Positions 49,831 to 61,427 of a DNA stretch of 64,000 nt are shown here, piece after piece. The DNA lies in assembly GCF_000496755.2 (NCBI RefSeq), contig NZ_AYKS02000089.1:85980-149979 (forward strand), written 5' to 3'. The notes below the pieces were generated by a model. It was not told where the DNA came from and searched no databases. It worked only from the letters and a program-made list of their open reading frames with translations. The stretch's first letter is position 1, and every line of letters starts with the position of its first letter. This DNA comes from Serratia sp. DD3. Its GTDB lineage: Bacteria; Pseudomonadota; Gammaproteobacteria; Enterobacterales; Enterobacteriaceae. A program made the translations under genes and the position numbers.

Positions 49831-52737
49831 TTACTGGTGAGACACCACCACCAGGCGGATGGCATCCAGCCGCCACCCGGCCTCGTTCAGGTTAGCCAGC
49901 ACTTGCTTACGGTTTAATTCCAGCGCTTCCACTTCGTCATCACGGATATTGGGGTTGACCGCCTTCAGGGCTTCCAAACGGGCCAGTTCGCTACTCAAAT
50001 TATCATCGGCTTGCTGTTTGGCTTGTTCGATCAACTCCCGAGCTTGTTGTTCCAGCAGGTTTTCAGCCTGCAATATCATGCTATGCACTTCCTGCTGCAC
50101 GGCATTGACCAACTTGCTGGACGTATTGCGGTTAACGGCATTTAACTGGCGGTTGAAGCTTTCAAACTCTACTTGCGCTGCCAGGTTATTACCTTTGCGG
50201 TCCATCAGCAGGCGGATTGGCGTCGGCGGCAGAAAGCGGGTCAGTTGCAGTTGTTTCGGCGCTTGTGCTTCAACCACATAAACCAGTTCCACCAACAGTG
50301 TTCCTACTGGCAGTGCCTTGTTTTTTAACAGGGAGACTGCGGTACTGCCCATATCGCCGGAGAGGATTAGGTCCAGACCATTGCGAATAATGGGGTGCTC
50401 CCAGGTAATAAATTGGGCATCCTCACGGGATAACGCCTGTTCCCGGTCGAAGGTGACGGTACAGCCATCTTGCGGCAGGCCCGGGAAGTCTGGCACCAGC
50501 ATATGGTCGGAAGGGGTTAGGACAATCAGGTTATCACTGCGATCTTCTTGATTGATGCCGACAATGTCAAACAGATTCAGCGCAAAATTTATCAGATTGA
50601 CGTCATTATCCTGCTCCGCAATGGTGTTAGCCAGTGCCTGGGCTTGCTCTCCACCATTGGAGTGCATTTCCAGCAGACGATCACGCCCTTGCTCTAACTG
50701 TGCTTTGAGTTGGTTGTGTTGCTGACGACAACGATGAATAAAATCATCCAGGTCAGCCTGCTCGTGCGGTGCCGCCAGGTAGCCCATTAACTGCTGGTAG
50801 CAACTGTCATAAATCGGCCTGCCAGTGGGGCAGGTATGTTCGAAAGCATCAAGCCCTTCATGGAACCAGCGCCCCAACACCGCTTGGGCGGTATTTTCCA
50901 GATAAGGCACCATGATTTGGATATCATGCATCTGGCCGATGCGGTCCAAACGACCAATACGCTGTTCCAGCAGGTCTGGGTTAAAGGGCAGATCAAACAT
51001 CACCAAGTGACTGGCAAACTGGAAGTTACGCCCTTCGGAACCGATTTCAGAGCACAGTAACACTTGTGCCCCTTCTTCTTGTGACGCGAAGTAAGCCGCA
51101 GCGCGGTCACGCTCAATGATTGATAACCCTTCATGGAAAACCGCTGCGCGGATTGCTTCCCGTTCACGTAACACTTGCTCCAGTTGCAGTGCTGTGGCGG
51201 CTTTGGCACAAATCACCAGCACTTTTTCATGGCGGTTAGCCACCAAATAATCCAACAACCATTCAACCCGAGGGTCAAAATTCCACCAGGTGGCGTTTTC
51301 CCCTTCGAACGCCTGATAAATTTGTTCAGGGTAGAGTAGGTCACGGGCGCGAGCTTCAAGGGTTTTATTCGCGCTCATGATGCCAGAGACTTTAATGGCG
51401 GTTTGATACTGCGCTGGGAGCGGAAGCTTGATTTGGTGCAGATGACGGTGAGGGAACCCCTTCACGCCATTGCGGCTATTACGGAACAGGATACGGCTGG
51501 TGCCGTGGCGGTCCATCAGCATGGTGACCAGCTCTTGCCGTGCTTGCTGGCGATTATCGCTGTTACTGTTGGCCGCTTTAAGTAATGGCTCAATGTCTTG
51601 TTCGTCGATCAGTTCACCCAGCAGGTTGAGTTGATCATCCGTCAACCGTTCGCCGCTTAATAACAGGGCGACTGCATCCGCCACCGGGTGGTATTTTTGT
51701 TGTTCAGCGACAAATTCTGCATAGTGATGAAACCGGTTGGGATCCAGCAGGCGCAGGCGGGCAAAGTGACTTTGCTGACCCAGTTGTTCCGGGGTGGCGG
51801 TTAATAGCAGTACGCCAGGGATCTCCTCTGCCAGTTGCTCAATAACCTGGTATTCGCGGCTGGGGGCTTCTTCACTCCAGGCCAGATGATGAGCCTCATC
51901 CACCACCAGCAGATCCCATTGGGCATCAGCTAACTGAGCAAGGCGTTGGCGGTTACTGCGCACAAAATCCAGCGAACAGATGACCAGTTGCTCGGTTTCG
52001 AAGGGATTGCTGCTATCCAGCAAGGCTTCGCTATAGCGGCTATCGTCGAACAGCGAGAAATAGAGATTGAAACGGCGCATCATTTCCACCAACCACTGAT
52101 GCTGCAAGGTTTCCGGTACTACGATCAATACGCGTTCGGCGCGGCCAGCCAGCAATTGCTGATGAATAATCATCCCGGCTTCAATGGTTTTACCCAACCC
52201 CACTTCATCTGCCAATAACACTCGCGGGGCGTGGCGTTGGCCGACTTCATAGGCAATATGCAATTGGTGCGGAATTAAGCTGGTACGCATGCCGCGCAAA
52301 CCGGCAAACGACAGGCGATATTGTTCACTTTGGTATTTGCGGGCGCGGAAACGCAGGGCAAAGCGATCCATACGATCAATCTGCCCGGCAAACAGGCGGT
52401 CTTGTGGTTTGCTGAAGGTCAATTTACTGTCCAGCAGCACTTCACGCATGGCGACGCCGCTTTCCTGCGTATCCAGACGTGTGCCGATATAGGTCAGCAG
52501 GCCGTTCTCCTCTTTGACTTCCTCCACTTGCAACTGCCAACCTTCGTGGTTGCTGATGGTATCCCCAGGATTAAACATGACACGGGTGATGGGAGAGTGG
52601 TTTCTGGCATAGAGGCGGTTTTCACCGATAGCAGGGAACAATAGGGTAACCATACGGGTATCCAGTGCTACCACGGTACCCAATCCCAATTCGCTTTCTG
52701 TATCGCTGATCCAGCGCTGACCAAGTGTAAAAGGCAT
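49831..52737 (-). CDS. rapA: RNA-polymerase-associated ATPase RapA
   Basis: RapA (HepA) is a Swi2/Snf2 ATPase that binds RNA polymerase and helps recycle it after termination. The 968-residue length equals that of E. coli RapA. Motif I is [16 protein letters not shown] (near residue 176) and the Walker B box is [10 protein letters not shown] (near 280). The second helicase lobe has [21 protein letters not shown] and [12 protein letters not shown]-terminal Tudor-like domains ([15 protein letters not shown]) are present. It marks the right border of the island. Confidence 0.98.
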   Translation of the reverse strand: MPFTLGQRWISDTESELGLGTVVALDTRMVTLLFPAIGENRLYARNHSPITRVMFNPGDTISNHEGWQLQVEEVKEENGLLTYIGTRLDTQESGVAMREVLLDSKLTFSKPQDRLFAGQIDRMDRFALRFRARKYQSEQYRLSFAGLRGMRTSLIPHQLHIAYEVGQRHAPRVLLADEVGLGKTIEAGMIIHQQLLAGRAERVLIVVPETLQHQWLVEMMRRFNLYFSLFDDSRYSEALLDSSNPFETEQLVICSLDFVRSNRQRLAQLADAQWDLLVVDEAHHLAWSEEAPSREYQVIEQLAEEIPGVLLLTATPEQLGQQSHFARLRLLDPNRFHHYAEFVAEQQKYHPVADAVALLLSGERLTDDQLNLLGELIDEQDIEPLLKAANSNSDNRQQARQELVTMLMDRHGTSRILFRNSRNGVKGFPHRHLHQIKLPLPAQYQTAIKVSGIMSANKTLEARARDLLYPEQIYQAFEGENATWWNFDPRVEWLLDYLVANRHEKVLVICAKAATALQLEQVLREREAIRAAVFHEGLSIIERDRAAAYFASQEEGAQVLLCSEIGSEGRNFQFASHLVMFDLPFNPDLLEQRIGRLDRIGQMHDIQIMVPYLENTAQAVLGRWFHEGLDAFEHTCPTGRPIYDSCYQQLMGYLAAPHEQADLDDFIHRCRQQHNQLKAQLEQGRDRLLEMHSNGGEQAQALANTIAEQDNDVNLINFALNLFDIVGINQEDRSDNLIVLTPSDHMLVPDFPGLPQDGCTVTFDREQALSREDAQFITWEHPIIRNGLDLILSGDMGSTAVSLLKNKALPVGTLLVELVYVVEAQAPKQLQLTRFLPPTPIRLLMDRKGNNLAAQVEFESFNRQLNAVNRNTSSKLVNAVQQEVHSMILQAENLLEQQARELIEQAKQQADDNLSSELARLEALKAVNPNIRDDEVEALELNRKQVLANLNEAGWRLDAIRLVVVSHQ

Positions 52738-52791
52738 AATTTGTTGGCTCGATTTTTATTAAGTTAGTCCCGTCACCGGATAATAGTGACT

Positions 52792-52994
52792 TATACCCTT
52801 CATACTTCAAGTTGCTTGGGTGTTAGCTGCAGTTACTCGCCTCATCCGTGAGGCTCGCCCCTATCGGGGCCGCTGCTAGCAGCGTTCAAATCCGCTCCAG
52901 GCTGATTTGTCTGTCACCCCAGTCACATAGTCAGCTATGCTCCTGGGGATTCCATCACTTGCTGCCTACAGGCAACTCGAATTATTTTGGGTAT
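52792..52994. repeat. Composite ERIC element carrying two cores
   Basis: A 203-bp repeat opens TATACCCTTCATACTTCAAG and closes GGCAACTCGAATTATTTTGG plus GTAT, the classical ERIC arms. Inside it has the standard ERIC core (52918-52952, CACCCCAGTCAC and GCTCCTGGGGATTC). It also has the alternative hairpin core (about 52836-52875, CCTCATCCGTGAGG and GCCCCTATCGGGGC) that alone occupies the elements at 13351 and 19073. It lies upstream of rapA and could join with a second, decayed copy next to it. Confidence 0.8.
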
Positions 52995-53230
52995 ATATCC
53001 TTCATGCTTCAAGTTGCAGAGCGACTCGCTTGATTTATAAGCTACACTCCATTTGCCGTCTGGCAGCAACATGAATGAATTGGGGTATCGGCGCTTGCAA
53101 GGCGCACAAAATTCAGAAGGGCGCTATGGTAATGGAAGGTAGCGCATACGTCACCTGCAAAACCGAATGATTTTGCTGCTTCATCGCAATGTATCCCCCC
53201 GTTTATTCTAGTTGCAGCTTTCATCTCTGC
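52991..53230. repeat. Second, decayed ERIC-like element before polB
   Basis: Immediately beyond the composite copy, GTATATATCCTTCATGCTTC starts another arm. Further fragments (GAATTGGGGTATCGG near 53080, TTCTAGTTGCAGCTTTCA near 53206) look like scattered ERIC arms. The 523-bp spacer between polB and rapA is thus largely repeat-derived; no gene is visible in it. Confidence 0.45.
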
Positions 53231-53261
53231 CACTTGAAGAGGAGTGGCGATCTATCTCTCC

Positions 53262-55628
53262 TCAGAACAACCCCATCTGCCCGGTGATCAGGGTGGCAAA
53301 GTCATCATGTAGAAAGGGCAGGATAGCGTCAGCCACCGGTTGAAGTTGACGTTCAAGATAGTGGTTGTAATCAATGGGGGAGTGCCGGGTTTCCAGCGGT
53401 TCAGGGCCGGCCAGGGTCATTACATAGCTGATCCAACCGCCGTTTTGATATTGTAAAGGCCGCCCTTGTTGGCGATTGTACTCATCAGCAATACGTGCTG
53501 CGCGCGCATGAGGTGGGACGTTGCGTTGATAATCGTCCAGCTTACGGCGCAGACGTTTGCGATACACCAGTTGATCGTCAAATTCTCCGTTGAGGGTTTT
53601 AGCCACATACTCGCGAACAAACCCCTGATAAGGCTGCTGTTTGAAGATGCGCTGATAAAGTTGCTGCTGAAATTGCTGAGCCAGTGGCGTCCAGTCAGTA
53701 CGCACGGTTTCCAGCCCCTTGTATACCATGTTTTCACTGCCATCGGGCTGAATACTCAACCCAGCGTAACGTTTTTTACTGCCTTGCTCGGCACCGCGGA
53801 TAGTCGGCATCAAAAAGCGTGAGTAATGGGTTTCGAACTCCAATTCCAGCGCACTATCCAAGCCATATTGTTGTTGCAGATGTTGCTGCCACCATTGGTT
53901 GACGTGGGCAGTCAATTGCTGGCCAATCTCGACTGCCTGCTGTTCGCTATGGGCTTTTTTCAGCCAGACAAACGTCGAGTCGGTATCGCCATAAATCACT
54001 TGATAACCCTGTTCTTCAATCAATTGCCGGGTTTGGCGCATGATTTCATGACCCCGCAAGGTTATGGAGGAGGCCAGCCTTGGATCAAAAAAGCGGCAGC
54101 CGCTGGCCCCTAACACGCCATAAAACGCGTTCATGATGATCTTCAGGGCTTGTGACAGCGGTTTGTTATGCTGCTGTTTAGCCACTTCACGCCCGTGCCA
54201 GATCTGGCGAACGATCTCCGGCAGGCAGTGTTTGCTACGTGAGAAACGAGCTTGACGAAACCCCGGTACTGAAAATTGATCGTCAGGCTGCTGCATCCCT
54301 TCCACCAGGCCGACTGGATCGATCAGGAAGGTGCGGATAATAGAGGGGTAGAGGCTTTTGTAATCCAGTACCAGTACCGAGTCGTACAGGCCAGGCTGTG
54401 AGTCCATCACAAAACCGCCTGGGCTATGTTCCTCCGGTAATTCCCCTTGATTCGGGGCGACATAGCCTTGCCGATGCATGCGCGGAATATAAAGATGGCT
54501 GAATGCGGCGACTGAGCCCCCGCTGCGGTCGGCGGCCAACCCGGTTACCGTTGCTCGCTCTAACAAGAAGGGCAGCAATTCGGTTTTGGCAAAAATACGG
54601 GTTACCAGCTCACAATCTTTCAGGTTATAACGCGCCAGAGCCGGTTTATCTTCGGCAAAGCGGCGGTCAATTTCTGCCATGCGCTGATAAGGGTTGTCGA
54701 TGGATTTCCCTTCCCCAAGTAGCGTCTGAGCAACATATTCCAGGCTGAAAGAGGGGAAATTCCAGGTTGCCGACTTTAGTGCTTCGATGCCGTCAATAAT
54801 CAAGCGCCCTGCCGCCGAAGCAAAGAAGTGATTCTGTTTGAAACCATGTTCACGCCATTCCAGCAGGTTACCATCACGGCCAAAATGAAGTGGGATCTGA
54901 TAACGTTCAGCATGCTTCTGTAGCACTCGCAGGTCGAATTGCACCAGATTCCAACCAATGATGGCATCAGGGTCATGCTGTGCCAGCCACTGGTTCAAGC
55001 GCTCCAACAGTTGTGGGCGGCTATTGCAGTACTCCAGGTCGAAATCCAGCGGCTCGTTACTGCCATTAGCCGGGCCAAGCATGTACACCTGGCGTTGACC
55101 ACAGCCCTCCAGGGCTATCGAGTAAAGCTCGCCGTAGGCGGTGGTCTCAATGTCCAGTGAAACCAGCTTTAACGGCGGGCGATAGTGGTCTAAGGGTTTC
55201 ATCTGGCCATTAAGCCACAGATTATTTGCGCTGGGTTGACCATTGAACCACACCGGAGCAGTGATAAAACGCTCCATCAGATAGCGGTCTGGTGGGCGGA
55301 TGTCGGCCTCAAAAACCTGAACTCCCGCTTCTTTTAGCCGTTTTTCCAACTTGAGCAACTGACGATAGTGGCGACAATAGAGGCCAATCACCGGGCGGTG
55401 GTGAAAATCCAGTAGCTGCAGAGGTTTTAGCTCAATATGGCGTTCTTCACGCAACAACAATTCTGCTTGCTGACGCTGTTCGGCAGGAAAAAACGCCACT
55501 GAGGTTTGGGTGGGCAGCCGTAGCCGTTGTGGCCCATGGTCAGTGGCCAACCAGAATTCCACTTCGGTACCGGCTGGGGTATCACGCCAATGGCGAGTGA
55601 GTACAAAACCTTGTTGGGGAGCGGTCAT
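53262..55628 (-). CDS. polB: DNA polymerase II
   Basis: PolB is the SOS-inducible family B polymerase used for replication restart and some translesion synthesis. From [20 protein letters not shown] (start 55628) it has 788 residues. Exonuclease motif I is [10 protein letters not shown] (near residue 155), polymerase motif A is [12 protein letters not shown] (near 420) and motif [11 protein letters not shown] (near 545). An upstream extension of seven codons is less likely. I did not find a clear LexA box by eye in the short spacer to ilvN. Confidence 0.97.
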   Translation of the reverse strand: MTAPQQGFVLTRHWRDTPAGTEVEFWLATDHGPQRLRLPTQTSVAFFPAEQRQQAELLLREERHIELKPLQLLDFHHRPVIGLYCRHYRQLLKLEKRLKEAGVQVFEADIRPPDRYLMERFITAPVWFNGQPSANNLWLNGQMKPLDHYRPPLKLVSLDIETTAYGELYSIALEGCGQRQVYMLGPANGSNEPLDFDLEYCNSRPQLLERLNQWLAQHDPDAIIGWNLVQFDLRVLQKHAERYQIPLHFGRDGNLLEWREHGFKQNHFFASAAGRLIIDGIEALKSATWNFPSFSLEYVAQTLLGEGKSIDNPYQRMAEIDRRFAEDKPALARYNLKDCELVTRIFAKTELLPFLLERATVTGLAADRSGGSVAAFSHLYIPRMHRQGYVAPNQGELPEEHSPGGFVMDSQPGLYDSVLVLDYKSLYPSIIRTFLIDPVGLVEGMQQPDDQFSVPGFRQARFSRSKHCLPEIVRQIWHGREVAKQQHNKPLSQALKIIMNAFYGVLGASGCRFFDPRLASSITLRGHEIMRQTRQLIEEQGYQVIYGDTDSTFVWLKKAHSEQQAVEIGQQLTAHVNQWWQQHLQQQYGLDSALELEFETHYSRFLMPTIRGAEQGSKKRYAGLSIQPDGSENMVYKGLETVRTDWTPLAQQFQQQLYQRIFKQQPYQGFVREYVAKTLNGEFDDQLVYRKRLRRKLDDYQRNVPPHARAARIADEYNRQQGRPLQYQNGGWISYVMTLAGPEPLETRHSPIDYNHYLERQLQPVADAILPFLHDDFATLITGQMGLF

Positions 55629-55704
55629 ATTGTGTTTATCGTTTTTCAAGCCGTAGCATGCGGATACCAGAGTATCGCTACGGCTTGAAATCCGCTAACA
55701 GAAA

Positions 55705-55998
55705 CTACTGGAAGAACGCCCCCAACTGTTCAAATACCCGAATATCTTCGTTATGGCGTTTCACTTGTAGTACATCTTCCAGTTTTTCTACCTGGCTAAT
55801 CATCTGCACCAGACGCTGATCATCCGCCACCAGTAGCCAAATACGACTTTGTTGGCCATCTTTGAGTGGCATACACAAAATACCTTCGACGTTAAATGCG
55901 CGGCGGGCAAACAGTCCGCAGACGTGCGTCATAACGCCGGGATGGTTACGCACCGCCAGTTCCAGGATCACTTGTGGATTTTTTTGTAGTGATTGCAT
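55705..55998 (-). CDS. ilvN: Acetolactate synthase I, small regulatory subunit
   Basis: IlvN is the ACT-domain subunit that activates IlvB and confers valine feedback inhibition. The 97-residue product matches E. coli IlvN (96) with the core [20 protein letters not shown] and [11 protein letters not shown]. It ends LGAFFQ. It lies 3 bases after the ilvB stop, in the same operon. Its length and near identity to IlvN separate it from the larger IlvH. Confidence 0.95.
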   Translation of the reverse strand: MQSLQKNPQVILELAVRNHPGVMTHVCGLFARRAFNVEGILCMPLKDGQQSRIWLLVADDQRLVQMISQVEKLEDVLQVKRHNEDIRVFEQLGAFFQ

Positions 55999-56001
55999 GG
56001 T

Positions 56002-57696
56002 TTATTCTCCAATCATTTCAATGTTGGCAGCACCTGGTGGCACCATTGGGTAGACTTTTTCATTAATATCAATCAGGGCGTGGATCAGGCAAGGGCCCGG
56101 GCGCTGGATCGCCGCCATCAAGGCTGCTTGCGGATCCTCTGCGGCATTTAAATCACAGGTATCCAGGCCAAAACCAGCGGCAATTTTCAAAAAGTCAGTC
56201 TGCTTGGGATAAGCGGCGGCAAAGATATGCTGCTGATAAAACAGCGTCTGCTGCTGATGTACCAGTCCTAATGCCTGATTGTTCATCAGAATGATTTTTA
56301 CATCCAGGTTGTGCTCAACGGCTGTTGCCATCTCTTGGATATTCATCATCAGGCTACCGTCACCGGAAAAACACAACACTTTACGTTGTGGTTCTGCCAG
56401 TGCGGCACCGATGGCGGCGGGCAGGCCAAAGCCCATCGTGCCCAACCCCCCGGAAGTTTGCCATTGGCGCGGGCGGCTTAATGGGTAAGCCTGGGCCACC
56501 CACATTTGATGCTGACCTACATCGGTAGTGATAATGGCATTTTCATCTACGCAGCGAGCAGCCGCTTTGACTAACCCATAATGACTCAACGGGTTCTCGA
56601 CATTCGGCATATTGAGCGGGAACTCTCGCTTCAGATCGTTCACTATTCTCAACCACTCACTGCGGGGTTGTGCTTCGATCAACGGTAACAGTTGTTGCAG
56701 TACCTGGTTAACATCACCATGAATGGCGATATTGGCCTGTTTGACTTTACCCAGTTCGGCACGATCGATATCGACATGGATAATCTTGGCATTCGGGCAG
56801 AAGTGCTCGGTTTTACCGATCGCCCGGTCATCGAAACGGGCGCCCATGACGATTAACAGGTCGGCTTCCTGCAGGATAAAGTTGGTACTGCGTGCCGCGT
56901 GCATCCCTAACATGCCTAAAGATAATGGATGCTCTACTGGCATCGCCCCCAGTGCCATTAACGTCATGGTGGTCGGCAGGTTGGCTCGTTCGGCCATCTC
57001 CAGTGCTGGCTGGTGAGCCTGTGAACTGATAATGCCGCCCCCCAGATAGAGTATCGGGCGCTTAGCCTGGTTGATCATCGCGGCGGCCTGTTCAACCTGA
57101 TGACGGTCAAAGGCCGGTGGTGTGTCCGGTACCGCAATCGGGGGTAATTGATCCCAGGTAATTTCGGCGGTTTGAATGTCTTTCGGGATGTCGATCCATA
57201 CTGGGCCCGGGCGACCAGACTCAGCGATGCGGAATGCATCACAGATTACCTGTGGCAATTCGCGGATATCACGGACCAAATAGTTATATTTGGTGATAGG
57301 GATAGAAATACCGTAGGTATCGACTTCCTGAAAGGCATCGGTGCCGATCATTGAGGAAGAAACCTGGCCGGTGATACACACCAGTGGAATGGAGTCGAGT
57401 TTGGCATCCGCAATGGCTGTCACCAGATTGGTGGCACCAGGGCCACTAGAGGCGATACAGACCGCGGCTTTGCCATTAGCACGCGCCATGCCTTGCGCCA
57501 TAAAGCCAGCGCCTTGCTCATGGCGTGCCAGAATATGCCGGATGCGCGTGCTCTGGCTGAGCGCATCATACAGCGGCAGTGCAGCACCGCCGGGAATACC
57601 GGCAATGGTGGTAATACCTTGACGTTCCAACAGATGAACAACCAACTCTGCGCCAGTTAAGCGCTGGCCTTGGTGAGGCGTGCCCGAAATTGCCAT
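56002..57696 (-). CDS. ilvB: Acetolactate synthase I, large catalytic subunit
   Basis: IlvB condenses pyruvate with pyruvate or 2-ketobutyrate using ThDP and FAD, the first common step for valine, leucine and isoleucine. The 564-residue protein has the ThDP catalytic glutamate region HEQGAGFMAQGMARA (near residue 60). The FAD-linked middle domain follows, then the ThDP motif SGDGSLMMNIQEMATAVEHN (near 440) with the closing NN. It is preceded by the ivbL leader and attenuator and followed by ilvN. Confidence 0.97.
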   Translation of the reverse strand: MAISGTPHQGQRLTGAELVVHLLERQGITTIAGIPGGAALPLYDALSQSTRIRHILARHEQGAGFMAQGMARANGKAAVCIASSGPGATNLVTAIADAKLDSIPLVCITGQVSSSMIGTDAFQEVDTYGISIPITKYNYLVRDIRELPQVICDAFRIAESGRPGPVWIDIPKDIQTAEITWDQLPPIAVPDTPPAFDRHQVEQAAAMINQAKRPILYLGGGIISSQAHQPALEMAERANLPTTMTLMALGAMPVEHPLSLGMLGMHAARSTNFILQEADLLIVMGARFDDRAIGKTEHFCPNAKIIHVDIDRAELGKVKQANIAIHGDVNQVLQQLLPLIEAQPRSEWLRIVNDLKREFPLNMPNVENPLSHYGLVKAAARCVDENAIITTDVGQHQMWVAQAYPLSRPRQWQTSGGLGTMGFGLPAAIGAALAEPQRKVLCFSGDGSLMMNIQEMATAVEHNLDVKIILMNNQALGLVHQQQTLFYQQHIFAAAYPKQTDFLKIAAGFGLDTCDLNAAEDPQAALMAAIQRPGPCLIHALIDINEKVYPMVPPGAANIEMIGE

Positions 57697-57751
57697 GTAC
57701 CTATCCTTTTCTCAGGGCCGGTTCACATTCTGGGCAGGGGACTAAAACAAG

Positions 57752-57781
57752 AAACCCCGCCCGGTTTGCGCCGGCGGGGTT
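57752..57781 (-). terminator. Attenuator (transcription terminator) of ivbL-ilvBN
   Basis: On the minus strand, AACCCCGCCGG and CCGGGCGGGGTT form a GC-rich hairpin followed by TCTTGTTTT. It lies between the ivbL stop and the ilvB start. With the Val-rich leader just upstream it fits an amino-acid attenuator. Confidence 0.85.
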
Positions 57782-57807
57782 TGGGAATCGTTGTGTTGAT
57801 TCGGACC

Positions 57808-57906
57808 CTACGGCGCACTGCCGACGACCACCACCACACACACGACGACCACCGCGGCTGGTAGCGCGGTTCTTAGTAGAGTCGAAGTCAGCGAGGATGT
57901 GATCAC
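57808..57906 (-). CDS. ivbL: ilvBN operon leader peptide
   Basis: A 32-residue frame on the minus strand translates to a Ser/Thr/Leu-rich start and then VVVVCVVVVVGSAP, ending at TAG 57808. E. coli ivbL encodes a 32-residue peptide ending VVVVRVVVVVGNAP, so both the length and the end agree. Ribosome stalling at valine (and leucine) codons prevents formation of the downstream attenuator. The matching start is a GTG at 57906, 6 bases after AAGG; in-frame ATGs a few codons upstream are alternatives. The Arg in the valine run is replaced by Cys. Confidence 0.88.
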   Translation of the reverse strand: MITSSLTSTLLRTALPAAVVVVCVVVVVGSAP

Positions 57907-58009
57907 AGGGAACCTTATCATCATTAGTAAAAAACAGGATTTCATAAAACCATAAGTGAATTGTTCGCACAACAGATTTATCAACGCAGGAGAAAAAACG
58001 CGACTTGGA

Positions 58010-58714
58010 TCACGACTTGGTGGTGATACCTAATATCCTGGCCTCTGGGGCATGCCCTTCCACCAGCGCCTGAGTTGAGCCGTCATAATAAATATGGCCA
58101 TCCACCACCAGCAAGGTACGTGGGGCGATGCGCATGGCATCTTCAATATTGTGCGACACCATCAATAGCGTGAGCTGGCGTTGCTGACAGACGTCTTGTA
58201 GTAATTGCAGCATTTCACTACGTAGCGCCGGGTCAAGGGCAGAAAACGGCTCATCAAGCAACAGGATCGGTTGTTGGCGCACCAGGCAGCGAGCCAGAGC
58301 AGTACGCTGCCGTTGTCCGCCGGAAAGTTGCGAGGGCAGGCGCTGCAGTAGCTCCTCTAGCCCCACCTGTTGAGCGATCTGCGCCAACTGCTGTTTTTGC
58401 GCCTTATTTAACCGTAACCCCGGATCCAGCCCCAAACCGATATTTTGCATCACCGTCAGGTGAGCAAACAGATTGTTTTCTTGAAACAACATCGATACCG
58501 GGCGTTTAGCCGGGGCGCTAGTGGTATGGTCGTGACCATTGAGCAGCAGCTTGCCACTGGCAGCAGGAAGAAAACCAGCAATCAGATTAAGCAGGGTACT
58601 TTTGCCCGCCCCACTGGGGCCCAGCACGGTGACCCGCTCTCCCGGTTGTATGCGCAGGTCAAAACGCATCGGCAGGTGTTGATACAGATAAGTCAGTTTT
58701 TCAAGTGTCAGCAT
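58010..58714 (-). CDS. thiQ: Thiamine/TPP ABC transporter, ATP-binding protein
   Basis: ThiQ powers uptake of thiamine and its phosphates. From [18 protein letters not shown] (start 58714) it has 234 residues with Walker [17 protein letters not shown] (near residue 32), the signature [15 protein letters not shown] (near 126) and Walker [13 protein letters not shown]. The start overlaps the end of thiP by 14 bases. It is the last gene of the TPP-riboswitch-controlled operon. Confidence 0.95.
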   Translation of the reverse strand: MLTLEKLTYLYQHLPMRFDLRIQPGERVTVLGPSGAGKSTLLNLIAGFLPAASGKLLLNGHDHTTSAPAKRPVSMLFQENNLFAHLTVMQNIGLGLDPGLRLNKAQKQQLAQIAQQVGLEELLQRLPSQLSGGQRQRTALARCLVRQQPILLLDEPFSALDPALRSEMLQLLQDVCQQRQLTLLMVSHNIEDAMRIAPRTLLVVDGHIYYDGSTQALVEGHAPEARILGITTKS

Positions 58715-60308
58715 GGCGGCCTGGTAAGCGTTCAATCAAGGTAAATAGCAGGAAGCACAACAACAGTAACAACAGCGCTGTGACCGCACCATCATTATTC
58801 CGATAGGCACCAATCTGCTGATAAAGGTAAAACGGCAAAGTACGGAATTGTTCGTTACCGAATAAGGCGACCACCCCGAAATCACCAATTGACAATACAC
58901 AGGCAAAAGCCAGCGCTTGCGTTAGCGGGCGCTTCAGGGCTTTCAGCTCAATCCTGCGTAGCCGTTGCCAGCCATGAATATCGAGTGACAAACAGAGCGG
59001 ATTGTAACGTTCTGCCAGGTCGCGCATCGGGTTTTCCAGCACTTTCAGCGCATAAGGCACCGCCATTAACGCATTGGTCAGTATCACCAACCCATAAGGG
59101 GAGTGGGGTAAGCCGATAGTATCGCTTAATAATAGGAAGAAGCCGGTAGCCAAGACGATCCCGGGCATTGCCAGAATCACCATACCACTGAGTTCCAGTG
59201 TCTGGCCCCAGGCAGCTTGGTGCCGTAATTTGAGTTCACGGCTGCTCCATAGCAACATCATGGTGAGCACCAGGCATAACAAGCCAGCGCCGATGGCAAT
59301 ACGCAATGAAGTGAACAGTGCCTGCCACAAGATGGGTTGTTGCAGCACTTCAAGCAGCGCCTGGTTGGCACCATCGATAATAATCGCCAGCAGTGGAGGT
59401 AACAGCAGCAACAGGGCAGCGCTAATTAGCAGGGTATCGCTGATGCGTTGCCAAAGACTATCTTCTGGGTTGAACCAGCTTTGTGCTTGAGTATGGCCAA
59501 CAGGTAATGCCTGGCTGAAGCGCTGGCAGAGTATGACCAATCCCAGGCAGAACCCCAGTTGGATTAATGCCAGTAGGGCCGCCCGGTTAAGATCATAGTC
59601 GTAACTTAATGCCTGATAAATCGCCAACTCGATGGTGGTGGCTTGTGGCCCACCACCTAATGACAGCACGGTGGCAAAACTGGCAAAACAGAGCATAAAC
59701 ACTAAAGCAGCACTGGGGAAAAGTTGGCGGCGCAGTGCTGGCCACTCGACAAAACGGAACTGCTGCCAGCCGTTCATACCTAGTTGAGCGGCTAGCTGAC
59801 GTTGTTCACTCGGAATGTTCTCCAACGCCTGGAGTAATAAACGGGTCGCCAGTGGCAGGTTAAAGAACACATGGGCCAGCAAAATACCTTGCAGCCCATA
59901 AGGTGAAAAATGGTAATCCACCCCTAGCCAGGCGCATAAGGCCGCCACCCAACCTTGCCGACCATACACGCTCAGTATGCCGAACACTGCCACCAACACC
60001 GGTAACACCAGGGTCATGGCGCATAGACGTAGCAGCAAATTGCGGCCTGGGAAGCGCCGACGATACAGTGCCCGGGCAAGCCAGATGGCGGGGAAAACAG
60101 AAAACAGGGCCGATAGCAGCGCCTGCCAAAAGGTGAAACGCACCACATGCCACAAATAACGGTCTTGCAACAGGTTAGGCCCGCTGCTTTCAGGGGCGTG
60201 CCGCCATAGAGAACCCATGGCGGCTAACGCGATAAGCAGGATCAGGCCTGCGGCGAGCAGCCCAGGCCATAACCAGGCGGCGATCAGTGGCTGACGGCGG
60301 TTTGCCAT
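58701..60308 (-). CDS. thiP: Thiamine/TPP ABC transporter, permease
   Basis: ThiP is the inner-membrane channel of the thiamine importer. The 535-residue protein has about 12 hydrophobic helices in two repeated permease halves. These carry the EAA-type loops [21 protein letters not shown] (split as [14 protein letters not shown] and MNGWQQF) and [20 protein letters not shown]. Its start overlaps the end of thiB by 25 bases, and it overlaps thiQ, so translation is coupled. Confidence 0.95.
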   Translation of the reverse strand: MANRRQPLIAAWLWPGLLAAGLILLIALAAMGSLWRHAPESSGPNLLQDRYLWHVVRFTFWQALLSALFSVFPAIWLARALYRRRFPGRNLLLRLCAMTLVLPVLVAVFGILSVYGRQGWVAALCAWLGVDYHFSPYGLQGILLAHVFFNLPLATRLLLQALENIPSEQRQLAAQLGMNGWQQFRFVEWPALRRQLFPSAALVFMLCFASFATVLSLGGGPQATTIELAIYQALSYDYDLNRAALLALIQLGFCLGLVILCQRFSQALPVGHTQAQSWFNPEDSLWQRISDTLLISAALLLLLPPLLAIIIDGANQALLEVLQQPILWQALFTSLRIAIGAGLLCLVLTMMLLWSSRELKLRHQAAWGQTLELSGMVILAMPGIVLATGFFLLLSDTIGLPHSPYGLVILTNALMAVPYALKVLENPMRDLAERYNPLCLSLDIHGWQRLRRIELKALKRPLTQALAFACVLSIGDFGVVALFGNEQFRTLPFYLYQQIGAYRNNDGAVTALLLLLLCFLLFTLIERLPGRHADT

Positions 60309-61270
60309 GCCTGGACCCAGTTACCACGTTGCTGTGCTACTTCTTCTGAACTGAATTGCAAAGCGGTTTTCGGCACCATTATCTGTTCGAAACCCGCCGG
60401 GAGTGGCGTATTGGTGACCGGATACATCCAGTTACACGTTGGGATGGTGTTTTGGAATGCCGGTGAAACCATAAATTGCATAAAGCGTTCTGCCAATTCA
60501 GGCTGCTTACTGGCTTTCAGCCGGCCCGCTACCTCCACTTGCAGATAGTGACCTTCACTAAAGTTTGCTGCGGCATAGTGGTCTTTTTTCTCTTCGATCA
60601 GGTGATAGGCCGGGGAGGTGGTATAACTGAGCACCATATCACTTTCCCCTTTCAGGAACAGGCCATAGGCTTCGCTCCAGCCTTTGGTGACGGTGACGGT
60701 TTTCTTTGCCAGTTGTTGCCAGGCTTGTGGTGCATCGTCTCCATAGACTTTCTGCATCCATAGCAGCAGTCCAAGCCCCGGGGTACTGGTGCGAGGATCC
60801 TGATAGATGATCTTCCAGGGCTGATCGCTACTCACCAGTTCTTTTAAGCTTTTCGGCGGGTTCTTCAGTTTGTTTTTGTCATAGACGAAAGCAAAATAGC
60901 CATAGTCATAAGGCACGAAAGTCTGGTCGTGCCAACCGTCTGGGACATTGAGCTTGCTGATGTCCACCTGGCTGGCGGTGAACAGACCGGTTTGCTGGGC
61001 GGCTTGTAGAAGATTGTTATCTAACCCCAGAACCACATCGGCGGCGCTGTTGCTACCTTCCATCTTCAGGCGATTAAGTAATGAAACGCCATCTTCCAGC
61101 GCGACGAATTTCAACTCACAATCACAATCTGCTTCAAACGCTTTTTTTACTGCTGGGCCAGGGCCCCAGTCGGCAGCGAAAGAATCATAGGTGTAGACCG
61201 TCAGTGTTGGCTTCGCCAAGGCTGGCATGGTTAATAACAGTAATAAACAAGGTAGGTATTTCTTGACCAC
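60284..61270 (-). CDS. thiB: Thiamine/TPP-binding periplasmic protein
   Basis: ThiB binds thiamine, TMP and TPP in the periplasm for ThiPQ. I choose the GTG at 61270 because CAGGAG lies 7 bases upstream and the product begins VKKYLPCLLLLLTMPALAKP, matching the E. coli signal peptide; the ATG at 61297 would precede the ribosome-binding site. The protein has 328 residues. Conserved stretches TVYTYDSFAADWGPGP and NFSEGHYLQVEVAG are present. It is the first gene of thiBPQ under a TPP riboswitch. Confidence 0.95.
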   Translation of the reverse strand: MVKKYLPCLLLLLTMPALAKPTLTVYTYDSFAADWGPGPAVKKAFEADCDCELKFVALEDGVSLLNRLKMEGSNSAADVVLGLDNNLLQAAQQTGLFTASQVDISKLNVPDGWHDQTFVPYDYGYFAFVYDKNKLKNPPKSLKELVSSDQPWKIIYQDPRTSTPGLGLLLWMQKVYGDDAPQAWQQLAKKTVTVTKGWSEAYGLFLKGESDMVLSYTTSPAYHLIEEKKDHYAAANFSEGHYLQVEVAGRLKASKQPELAERFMQFMVSPAFQNTIPTCNWMYPVTNTPLPAGFEQIMVPKTALQFSSEEVAQQRGNWVQAWQTAVSH

Positions 61271-61427
61271 TTTGCACTCCTGAAAAATAAGGGGCAAAGG
61301 TATCTGAGGGCGGGTTCACTAGCTTATTTCAAATTACCCAATAGCTTAGTCAGCATCTTGGCTAATTCAGGTGCTTACCTGTTGGTAGCCACTGGAAATT
61401 GATAGCAGAGCAACAACGCAGTACTCA

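Noticed and set aside
57701..57970. An 89-codon minus-strand frame before ilvB
   Set aside because: It overlaps ivbL and the attenuator in a different frame; the 32-residue leader explains the region.
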